A stretch of DNA of 64,000 bases from Sclerurus mexicanus (taxonomy: Eukaryota > Chordata > Aves > Passeriformes > Furnariidae), in assembly GCA_013396755.1 (NCBI GenBank), contig VWZF01005181.1, positions 1,457,257 through 1,521,256 of the forward strand. The letters run 5' to 3'. The translations under genes and the position numbers were made by a program. The notes beneath the pieces are model-generated. The model was not told the DNA's origin, searched no databases, and saw only the letters and a list, made by a program, of their open reading frames with translations. Below are positions 44,974 to 56,540 of the stretch, one piece after another. Each line of letters begins with the position of its first letter. The first letter of the stretch is position 1.

Positions 44974-47054
44974 TAACACTTGCACAGCAAAATTGGTCTA
45001 AAACTCTACCGTTAAAACCATACAAGGAAAATGTCATCGGAATTTGTTAAGGTGAAATATAAAAATGTTGTGCTTACGACAGTGACTTGATATTTTGGAG
45101 AACAATCAGACTGTGAGTCATGTTCTATGTGGAAGAGTAAACGATCACTACTTTTGTCATTATTTGTAATCTACCATGGTTAAAGGTAACCTTTTTTTTT
45201 GCTACAAATGTTGGGATGTAAATCCCTAGTGACTCGTTGTTAGCGTTGTGATGGTTATTCTAAATAATCCAATTCTACCAAAGCTTGCTCCTGTCACTTA
45301 CAATCCAATTTAGATGTTTCAGATCTGTTTTCAGATGTTGTTTTGTGTATCAACTTTACGTTTCCATTAAAGTCTGTGATTTCAGAAACATGATCTTGAG
45401 TCAGACTGCCAAAACCTGAACACAGATTTTCATTTTACAAAAACCAGGTTATAAAGTGGTGTGTTGAAATGTAAAGACCTTCGCTGCTGGATAGCATACT
45501 TGATTCTGTCCTGGTTTCAGACAAGCACTAAGCAGTGTGAGTTTTCCTTTGTACAAACATTTGCTATGTTGAGGAATGCCTATGCACGCTAAAGAGATGT
45601 ATCCAGAAGGGGTTCTGTTTTGATATAGTGGTGATCTTTAGTGGCATAACACAACAAATGCATATTTTTAAAACAAATGACACTGAAAATGAAGGCCATT
45701 ATATGGGCTTTTTTCTTCTGTTGAGAAAACTGTGAAAAAGGAGAGAAAAATTACACTTGTAAGTTTTTGCTTTGTCCAGTCCTTTTCCTATATTTTATGT
45801 TTGTAAATGGGAATTGACATGAGCGATCAAGGCATCGAGATTTTTGGTTTTGTTTGGGAATTTTTTCTTCCTTAAATGAAGAATTTCTATTTATTTGCTA
45901 TCTTTAGCAACACTATACAACTGAGAGATGTGAAACACCCACTTTCTAACCCAACAAGCCCCTGCAACATTGTGAGTGGGACCGTAAGTGATGCTGAAAT
46001 AACGAGCGCGTGCAGGGAGTATTGTGTATTTTAGACTTCCAGCATAAGTCAGTGTTCTTTCAACCATTAATTCCTGTGAAAAGTTTCAGTAATAGTTATT
46101 TCCACGCACGTTAATGGACATAGATTCTGCATATAAAATACATAGCTCATAATTACAGATCCCATACACAATTACCTGCATTAAGTGCAGTTTAATGAAA
46201 AAATCTTAAGTGTTTTCTAAGCCAGTTAATTTTGACTCCTTTCCTGCTCATAAATGTTGGCAAGAAATAGATTATTGCTTTGGAGTATTCATTCATAATA
46301 TGAAAGCGTCGTGTCTTCTGTGAATGTTATTTTTGTAAATATTTCCCTTGAAGTGTTTCCTGTTTGTTCTGGGTTGCCATGAGTTAGAATGGTGACAATT
46401 TTGTTTCAGTTCCCCATTAGAGAGTAAATGTACTTCCCACATGGGAAAAGAGTGATACAGCAGATGATTATTTCCATCGGTGCCAGAAATACTTAAGTAC
46501 TTGGCTGCCCTGAGGAAAGTGAATTCGAAGGGAACAAATGACTCACCTAAATATACTGGTTGGAGGGGAATAACTTTCTAAAAATTTCTGCTAACCTTTT
46601 CTAAATATCTGCAAAAATGACATGGTTTACCTGGTCTGTGCTTTGAGTTGTGACAGATGCGGGGAGAACATGAGTCTCGTGTCAGTACAGTCCTTACAGC
46701 AGCACAAGGAAATTATTGCAGTATTTGTTTGTACGAACTTTTCCAGAGGTATGGTAGTGAGAAAATCTACTGTGAGGTTGCAAATTTTAATTTGCAGACA
46801 TTAGCCTGTTTCATATAATAGAAATTTTGAAAAAACCCCACACCTGTCCTGTGGATACGAGGTACATAATAATTGTGGGGTTTATCTACAATTTGTCATG
46901 CAAATTACGCATGAATCTTTTTGTGGTACACCCAACTGGACCATAGAATAAAAGCAAGTTTCTGTTCCTTAATATTTTATTATCAATCTTACAATAATAA
47001 TATAAGCCTCAAAATACATCTAAAAGGAATATTTCTACTGTAACCTTTGAAAGG

Positions 47055-47200
47055 TGTGTGCTGGGAACCCCAGAGCTGGATGCAGTGCTCCAGGTGGGGT
47101 CTGACTAGAGCAGAGTAGAAGGGGAAAGTCATCTGCCTTGACCTGTTGGTCACAGTTCTTTTGAGGCAGCTCAGGATATGAATTACTTTCCTGCTGGAAA
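47055..47200 (-). mobile_element. short CR1 fragment
   Basis: The + strand reads tgctgggaaccccagagctg, gatgcagtgctccaggtggg and gtctgactagagcag. It is clearly related to 41675-41730 inside the large CR1 (gggtgccccagagctggatg, caatactccaggtgggg). It lacks both CR1 ends. Antisense to RET. Confidence 0.85.
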
Positions 47201-50200
47201 GATTTTTGTAGCAGGGAAGATCCTTTGTAGCGGAACTAGGTTTTTATGTAGTTCATGCTCTCCTTTAAGTGAAGGACAAAAGAGAATGTGAGCTAACACA
47301 TTTAGAATTATATTTGCAAAATAATTATTATCGAATACTGCAGGGATTTTAAGTTTTCAAAACAACAGTGCCAAAAGTAGTTATGGAGTGACTTTATACC
47401 ACACTAGCACTCCATCTCTTGGACAAGACGTCAACAGATGACTGCAAAGAGCACATGTGGTCTCTTTCTTCTCTGCTATCACCCTGCTGTTCCCTTAGTC
47501 CTCAATCAATCATTGCAGTATCTAATCTGATTCTTCTGCATTCAGCAGGTCACATAAATCATTGTTAAAGCCTTACGTAATTTTTCAGCTGTTCAGAGTT
47601 TTCCCTCCCAACATGATCATAGTTGAAAGAGTTTGATATGAACACTGATTTTCATTTGCCACGTGTGCCATTTTCATAGCTTCCTGCCAATGCAATTTCC
47701 TGTCTGAATTTACTGTGCTTAAGGATTGAAGTATTTTAATATTTTTTAATAAAACAAAATCAAATGAACATGTATTTTAAGCATTTGGTTTGCAACAAAT
47801 CTTGCTTGCCTATATTTAGGTATATTTTAGGGGGGGTTGGGGAAAAAAAACCCCCAACAATTCCAAGTGCTCCATCAGATTTTGTGACGTAAGCTATAGC
47901 CCAATGCAAATCAATAAAACAGTAAACACAGTGATCCTACTTGTTTGCCAAAGTGTTACCAATAACAAGAATAGTATCTCTTTATTCAAGAGTATTTCAC
48001 AAAGAAGGAAGAGATTGGGAGTAACTTCATTACAGCCTTACATCTGTTGTGAAAGAAAATGTCAAAAGGGTGGGATCTCCAGTAAGGGGTGGCTAATTGG
48101 ACAGATAAGGAGGCTGTGAGGGAGGGCTGATCTCGTTCCTTGAGAAAGGTGGTAAAGGGTTCATCTTCAGGTGATTGAAAAGCTTGGAAGAGCATTGTAA
48201 AGACTGAGATGTGGGAAAAGCCTATGGAAAGATCCAGGAGATAAATACCGGATTTATAGTATATTTTTAAATGCATATGTAGCTTCAAGAAGGAAGCAGG
48301 GTTCACTGTTCTCAAAGACAGTTTTGTCTGGTCAAGAATGTCAGTGGTTGATTTGACAGAAGATAAGAATTATTCTTTCTGGTACAGGGTATAAATAATC
48401 GAAGGCGATTTTAGCCTTGAGTCAGGAAGTCATTCAAACACTTACTTAACTGGTTTTGCTGTGCAGAGAGGCTTTCTGAATAGTGGCCTAGTTCAACATA
48501 GAAAGGCATAAAGTTTATGCTGATTATAAGGATTTTTTATTTTAAAACATGACTGTTGAAGGTCTCACCCAGTGTTGCTCTTCCAGGATCACTTGTCAAA
48601 ATGAACTGTGACAGTTTTTTAAATGCTGAGGAGAAACAGATGAGTAGGTTTTTGTAAAAATACTACCAAGAATATTTTAATTTATACTGAAAACCACTTA
48701 TCACCATTTTTATGTGCACAAAGATAAAGTAAGCAATCAAATTAGACTGCAACTAGTTGTCATCAGAGGCAACTTTTTAACCAAACAAAAATAATGTTTA
48801 TTGAACCATTTCTATTTGCTTAGCAGAGTTTCCATTATGGTTTATTCATGTTACAAAATGCGAAATGCATGTTTTGAAATGCTAGACCTTAAACTACAGA
48901 TTGCTTCTAATTGTTACCGTTTCACATAATGATCATATATTTATTAGGCGATAAATAACAGAACACTTATGGTATTAACACATGGTCTTCAACATTCCAA
49001 TGCAGTGATATAATAGCAAATATTATTTTTATTGCTATAAAAGGCATAAAACTACAATAAGGACATTGTCATACAAGATTTGAGCATAGCTCAAGGGGAG
49101 CAGGGGGAGAAGATACAGAACCGTACCTTGCATATTGATCCTGTAATTCACACTACAACAGAAATCTTATAAAAATATCACATCCCCCTCAGCAATTAAG
49201 ACACCTCTTTACGTGTCACAGTCAGCAAGAGTCCCTAGTTAATCTGGATACTGAGTTCAGTTAAAAACTGAAATTAGAGCTTTTAGCCTACTTGCTTATT
49301 CCATGCTGTCCCTGGGTGTCTTCTTGTCCCCTGCTTTAGTTTTGCTTTGCCCCCACTTCCCTCCACAGTAAGGAGATTGCTGCTGGCCTGGCTGTCTGCA
49401 GCAGAAAATTGTGCCAGCTCGTGCTGGGCTGTTGCTGGCAGATACCCATCTCAGGCAAGGGATGCTCAGGGACCTCTTCCTTCCTTCCTTCCTTTTGACC
49501 CTCATCAACCCAGTACCCCAGCCCTGATGGGTTTTCCCCATGGAAATGGCCTAGGTGCACAAGCACAAGTGAGAATAGTCACTGGTTCTGTCTCATGCTT
49601 CTTAATTAGTGGGAGGATTTAGGATGTGCTGCTTGTGTTTAGCCCAGGTCTTATCAAATCTTACAGCCAGCCTGCACCTGTTAACAGCTGTCAAGCAGCA
49701 GTCTTGACAAAGATCACATTTGCAGACATTCACCTCACACGAACACACACAAAATTATCATCAGCATTTTAGCATTCACTATTTTTTTCCACCTACTACA
49801 CATCGCCAAATTTTAATTCGCATCTCTGCATTCATAATGAACATCTTCGTGTTTTGAGTGTACGTCAGTAACTTAAATACAGCTTGCACAGTGCTTCTAA
49901 GATGCTTGAGTTGCAGAAAAAATCAATTTTAAAAACTTTTTATCTCTATGCTTATCCTGTCATGATTTGTTTTTTAAAATAGTACAAATCCTTGCTTGTC
50001 TAGCATAGTGTCAGAACTGGTAACTGACATTCATTAAATTTAAATTAAAAAGAGAATAAAACTGGAATAGGAATGTCATTTATAACCATTCAATTCCACC
50101 TAGTAAATACTTCTGAACCTGATGCTTCTTAATTTAAATGAGGTGCAGGCTGCCAGATCAGGTCTTTCTCATTCTAATTCTAAAAATAGCATCAGGAAAG

Positions 50201-53200
50201 AAGCAGGAACACATTTTTCTTGCTCTTGAGAAGGAGCGGGAACAAATTCAAGTGATTTTTCGAAGCATCTTGCTATTCAGCTCTCCTGTGATTGCATTTC
50301 TAATGTAAAATATTGCTTTGAATTAATTTGGAGCTCCATTTTACCAACAGGTGTGAGCCATTGCAGGATTTTCATTAGCAAAGGTTTTTCTAAGAAAGAT
50401 AAATATAAAAAAATTGTTACAAGTAAACAATTAAAGGGGAGCTTGTGAGACTGCTAGGAAGGTAACACAGTGACATTTGATCCTGATTTGCAAATCAGTT
50501 CATCTTTAGCAATTGGTTTTATAATGATAATAGTGAAATCTCAACAGCGTGGTTTAACACATTTCCAAAATCAGCCACTGCTTTTATGCACCATAGGAAC
50601 AGATGCCAATTTCCATGAAAATCTAAACAGAGTACTTTCAACTGCTCAGTTTGAGGTAGGTTGTTTTTTTCTGGTTGTCTCTTGATATTCTATGGTACCC
50701 AGGAAAGTTCTCTCTTGATTAAGGAATAGTGTAGATCCTACCTTCCTTTTGCTCTGTCTTACACTGTTTCAGCCCTGTGAGAATTTTTTCAGTTGTTGGC
50801 AGTAAAGTACTACTAATAAAATCAAAGTAGTTATGTGATTTTGTTATTTATTTCCATGTCATTATGGGAGAAAGAGTTTAAAAATATGAAAAATGTTGCA
50901 CTTAAAAACATTTTAATGATGTGTACGCAACAATGAATTGGTACCAGACACAAGAGAAATAACTTATTTTATGAGCTGACTGGAGTTTGGACTCAAAGGG
51001 AGGGAGATGTTTTTTGGGCAATGACAGACAAGCCTGTAGCTAACACTAGGAAAAAAGCCCAAAACCCTAAACCGGAGTGGAGTACATAGATATTGCAAAC
51101 AATGGACCAGCACAGTACAAACAATGAACAAGAGAAGTTTCTTGGTTCTCTGGTCCTGTGTACTGTACAAAGAACTGAACACTTTGTAGTAACTGTTTGC
51201 TAAGTGATCAGCAGGGAGGATCATCTCTGTACTGTACCTCTCTACAGTCTTATATTTATTTTGTGTGGAGGGTGGTTTTATTGACTATTGGACAGGCTTA
51301 GTGGGTACAACTGATTGTGCAGTAATGCATATTAACTGAGTATTTTGTATAAAACATTAAGCATCTCAGATTAAGGAAGCCCAAGTATTTATCTCTATAA
51401 AGATACTGCATTTAATCTAGATATTTATCTGAATAACTTGAGCTTTGGTGCACAAGACATTCAAGCACAAAAAAGAATCAAACCGGATAACCAACCAAAA
51501 GACCTTGATAATTTATTATTCTTATCTCATCAGACAAGGAGTGTTCACGAAAGATTGTCTGGCTTAAATACCGTATATAGAATGATCTAACTTACTTCTC
51601 TTGCTGCATCCTAGATAGTCAAGCCTACAGTTTAAAAAGTAATTTAATAAGATTGATTTAAAATATATTATAGTTCTCATAGGTTACTGGTTTGCAATAC
51701 TGAAGATAAAAAAAAGGAACATCTTTTTTAGTATGTTTTGCATAACATTGAATCTTCTAGTCAAAGCCCTTCTGTTCGTTTTTCCTTCTAGCTACAGAAT
51801 ACAGTTACTTGGATTTTGTTTCAGAGCTGCTTTGTAGTCAATATATTTGTGACAAATTTTTTTCTCTTTTTGGAAAAATGCCTATAGCAGTTCTTGGTGC
51901 CATTAGACAGAAGCTATATAGTAAAGGCATTTGGAATAGTCAGAAATAAAGGGATATAGAATTCCAGCACTACACACATGGATTACTTTCCATATATGTT
52001 GTTACTGGTTATTCTGATGTGATGCCCTGGTGCAATTGCAAGTGAGCGGTGGAACCCTGGGCATACAACTCATTGTGCCTGCCAGGAAAATTAAGGCCAT
52101 GTGGCCAGGAAAAAGGATCAGCTAGCACTGCAGAATATTGCCTGCTGCTCTCAGCTGGAGCAGGCAGCAGACTCCAGGCACTTAATGCAGCTCCCTGCAA
52201 TTCCCCTTCTGTGTTCCTCTTCCCTGTGGCACAAACCAGAGCAACGCCTGTACTTCTTGTACAGTAATGTTTCCAGAGTCCATTTGCTGCCATCACGGAG
52301 CTCGGCAAACACTTGTTGCTAACAGCGATCATATATTGATTTCAAAAAGAAAAAGTTATTCTAAGAGATTGTATTCTGACATATTCTTCCACACGCTTTT
52401 CCAGATGCTAATACCACTGCTAAAGTATCACTATTCAAAGAAAAAAACCCAAGCGGACTACAATAAACACTTTTGTTATCAGAATACAGCTTTTTCGGAC
52501 AGTAAATAAAAATTAAATCTTATTTACATTGACTTACAGCTGTGATTGTATTGTTTATTTTTGTCTGATAAGGAATGTTTCTATTTTCATGAATTAGTAC
52601 CAAAATTACTGTCTGCTTCAGTGTATGAAAGAAATCTATATAATTTTAAAGTCGGTTGATACTGTTTTCTAATGGGAATTTCTGAAAGGAAGTAATTTAG
52701 CAACTGTGATCCCAAAACAGCAGGAAAAAAGCAATCCATAGCAGTTCTTTTCCCGAACATTATATAAATTATATGATTGAGTCCAAAATTATAGTACATT
52801 ATAATACTAAAGAATTACTATTTATTTGATACCAAACCACTACATGACTAAATGTAGTCCTTCAACATTCAAAGACAAAGACACCAAAAGCCTAAGCACT
52901 GCTAAAATCAAAGCGTTGCTCAGTGCAAGAGAAGGAGCACAGTAACAATAAATACAGGAAGATTTCTGGATGATATATTGGTACAAACTAAGTTTACGTA
53001 TGCCCTATGTCTCCTAAAGCTATCACAAGTCAAAGAGATTATTTCAGCCTCTAAAGCAGCGAAGCAGAATATCCTGACCTTCCGAGCACCTCTAATAGTC
53101 ATTGTAAATGCCCCACAATGCCAATAAGACAGTGCCCTTTCTACTTTGGGAGGCACAAAGCAAGCCCTGGGCTGGCCTTTCGGTGACCTGGCTGGTGCTC

Positions 53201-55884
53201 ACACTGCAGCGTGGAGAGCAGAGCCTGAGGTCACGCCTTAGCATTCCCGAAGGCAGACATAAGTTAATTCTGTAGCACACCACCTCCCCCAAGATCCCTA
53301 ATTTCATAGCCTGTAGCAACAAGATGTATTTGGACAGGACCATTGACAAACAGTTATAGAATATAACTTAGAAAGAAGCTTGAACTGAGGATTTTAAAGG
53401 ATATAAATCAAAACGATTAGAATATTGCAGGATGGTTTATTTCAGGCTATTAAAAATTCTTCATGCTTTTGGTTGCATTGTTCAGTATCTGTTATAAATA
53501 ATTTGCAACAATTAAAACAAGGAAAAAAGAAAGCGGCTTCACAGGGGATCATGTTGGAATTGTGCCATCAGTAAAGCTGAGCTGTGGTATTTGACAAAAA
53601 GCCCTGTGTCAAGGCAAACTAATGACTGTTGTTTGGCAATTAAAGCTGTGATTTTTCAGGCAAAATATCAGACCATTTTTCTTATTCTATATATACATTT
53701 CATTTTGGCTCAAGAGGATAAGAGAACAAAAATATCCTCAGTTGGAGGATTGTTTTTTTCTTTTCTCCTTTGGTCTCATTTACATTACTCTTTCACTTTG
53801 GTATCACGTTCTCAGATCAGCTCCTCTCTCTTTTTTTTCTTTTGTTTCTTCTCCTCCAGCCCACGCATATGCTTAAAAAAATAAAAAAGAGCCCAGAAAA
53901 AGAAAAGAAAAAACAAAACCAGAAACAACAACAACAAAACCCACTAGAGACTGGAGCTAAAGCTGTTCTGGAAAACTCTTCTTTTTTTGAATAAGCTATT
54001 GAAAGCCACTTCCTTTCCCCTAACTGTACCAATCTGAGAACAGTGTTTACCAAAGTTTAGCGAAACATTTTCAAAATCTGTCTCTTAAATAATCATCCTA
54101 TCGTAACATTTTAGGAAAATCCAAAGCTGTGTCAGCTATATATATATACACACTATTGCTCTCAGATGCTAGGAGGCGTGCAGCTACCCTACTAAGGAAA
54201 ATCCCTAGGCTGAAATTAACTGGGTCTTAAAACACAGACATTTCCTAAATGTTTGAAATGTTTTCTTGCCTGCTTTATTCACAAACAAATTGGGAATTCC
54301 TCTATAGGCCTGTAAGACTAACACTAAATAGGAACTATAACATCTGTCAGCATAAATATAGGTCTGAGCTGTGAAGGAATGTCTGATATTGGAACAGCTC
54401 ATTCTGATACAAGAGTCAGGAAACTACATACAACATTACTGCAAAGCCATCATTTTTCCTGTTGTGGTAGACCTCATACAGAGATGACTATGAATACCTA
54501 TGTTGTTATTAGAGCTTAAGAAACCTATTTTTAACTCCTCTCAGTCTGAAAAAAACCTAATTAAATAATCTTTCTGGTAGTGAAGAAACTCTGGTAAACA
54601 GAGGAAACTGGCACTTAAAAAAGAAGAAAAAGTATTTATTGTGTGCACATCTCCTGTAAGGCACTGTAGAGGTCTCCCCACATACTGGCAACTAGCTCGT
54701 GTACAGAAAAGGGGTACCTGGGAAATCTGAAGCACACCACTCAGTTTGGTTGCTCTCTAACCGGTTTGTTATGCAGGGTTGTCAGAGTTTGTTTGGGATC
54801 TACATTGTAGCGTTAGTTAATGAAATCAGTAATTTCAGTTATTTCCATTGTCTTGTCTTCTTGCACTTCCAGAAATTACGTCTACAGAACAGGGCAGCCT
54901 CCAGTGTCAGTAGAATAACATGGGTGTCTACTAAACTACACATTTACCACAACACAGAAGACAAACAGGTGCTGAGGGATATTCAACACTCCTCTGTAAC
55001 ACGCAAACTTCACTTGAGGTCAGGTTTAAAATAGTAGCATATTTACGTACTGTTTTTTAAAAAAAATAATGAAACCATGTTTACCTAGTTTGGGGAGTGC
55101 ATATGTGAAAATCCAAAACCTTCTGATGCTTGTCTTCTCTAAGACTCACGTATATTTTTGAGGGATGCCTAAAGTGACAATCCAGCATCACGACAAGTTT
55201 CAATTGATAGGAAAGCAGCTGGATGGATGACTGGTCACACCAGCCAAGTATTCCTTCCCTGTTCATTTAAGGTATTCCTTTGTTGTCTGAGGGCTTGAAA
55301 TCTAAACTGAACAGAGCAGGTCCTTGGACGCCCAGCCCCCTCCCAGGCTGTGTGGTGTAGCTGTTTATGAACAAATGGGTTTCCTCCTGTCCAAAGACAA
55401 AGGGTTGCTCTGTGCTAAATGGGGTGCAGACCTCGACGGAGCAACAATGTGACACAGGATGCAGCCTTTGCTGCCGAGACCATTGTGGGGCTCTGTTCTG
55501 GAAAGCCCTTAAGTGCCTACCTTCCAGGAAGGTGAGCATTCATAGGCAATCCAGCAGAGTGATGTCGAATTGGGGGTACAGGCTGTCACAGAACAAGCCT
55601 TTACTGGCTTTATATGACTCTGGTTTTGATGAGTGGGACCAGAAGCATTTTATACATAGTTGTGAAAGAACATTACTAGCTCACTCTCTTAAACTGTTAC
55701 GGGCCACCATTCATGCAGATGGCTCAAAGGTGCATGACTTCCTCAACCTGGCTTCCTTTCAGAAAAATAATAATTTTTAAAAAAAATCATGCAACGAAAT
55801 GTTCTTCTGGAAATACAGAACTGTGAATAAATATTCGGATGAGCAGAAAGTAATTACTGGTAAATTNNGAGAAGAAAAAAGAAA

Positions 55885-56540
55885 TTACAGATAACTCCCG
55901 CCCGCCGCTGGAAACCCTGCATTCCCAGCACAAAGGCCGCGTCCCAATCCCACCGTTTGGCTGACATTGGAGACACCGGCGTCGCTGCCCTCTGGGAGAC
56001 ACTGCCCGTACCTGGGCGGTGCGGCGGCTGCGGGCAGGGCAGGGCAGGGCAGGGGCAGGGCAGGGCAGAGGGAGGGGCAGGGGCAGGCACACCTGCGGGG
56101 CTCACACCTGTGCGCAGCGCCGGGGCGCTCCCCGCGGGCCCGGGCCGTGCCGGCAGGGCTGCGGAGGCTGCCGCGAGCCCGCTCNCTCCTGCCCTCCGCC
56201 GGGAGGGGGTGCCGCGCAGCGCCCCACAGCCCGGCCCCGTGTCCCGGCCCCGTGTCCCGGCCCGGGCTGAGCGCCCGCGGCCGGCGGTGGGTCCGCGCCG
56301 ATGGGGGCTGGGCCGCTCGGGTTTTCTCGCGTAGCTGTGTGAACAATAAACCGCATCTTTGTCCCTCCTCACGGCTGCGTTTCCATTGTGTTCGCTGGCC
56401 GTGGGCGTGCGGGGAGGGGGCGCGGTGTCCTCGCGCCGGCGGGGCATCACCTGCGGGGCTGCCTTCGGGCTGCGAGACACCTCCAGTCCTCCCGCCAGCA
56501 CCCCCCGCCCCCAGAATAGGGGAAACGATGACGAGAGGGC
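55885..56540. promoter_or_regulatory. CpG island, probable CSGALNACT2 promoter/first exon
   Basis: About 650 bases are strongly GC- and CpG-rich in otherwise AT-rich DNA, with GC-box-like runs and no TATA box evident. In vertebrates the next gene downstream of RET on the same strand is CSGALNACT2 (chondroitin sulfate N-acetylgalactosaminyltransferase 2), whose first exon is non-coding. This island is the obvious candidate, but no transcript or coding exon confirms it here. Long open frames in all phases reflect lack of stop codons in GC-rich DNA. Unknown bases at 55867-55868 and 56185 suggest sequencing trouble. Confidence 0.7.
56034..56095 (+). repeat. GGGCA pentanucleotide repeat in the CpG island
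   Basis: About ten GGGCA or GGGGCA units run in succession (gcagggcagggcagggcagg and onward), interrupted near the end by gagggagggg. The dense GGG runs on the + strand satisfy the usual G-quadruplex pattern. It is probably length-variable. Confidence 0.8.

Larger units (their letters stand above)
44936..55884. other. intergenic region between RET and the CpG island
   Basis: This 10.9 kb of mostly AT-rich DNA has no recognisable coding exon. It contains candidate poly(A) hexamers (44968, 45366, 46947), a CR1 fragment (47055-47200), a cttcc run (about 49476-49496), an A-rich/pyrimidine-rich strand-asymmetric patch (53826-53940) and a 137-codon open frame of unknown meaning (55367-55780). Distal RET regulatory elements may lie here but none can be recognised. 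Confidence 0.75.

Noticed and set aside
56340..56395. AATAAA followed by a T/C-rich stretch in the CpG island, reminiscent of an LTR R/U5 end
   Set aside because: No matching LTR ends, primer-binding site or second LTR could be identified.
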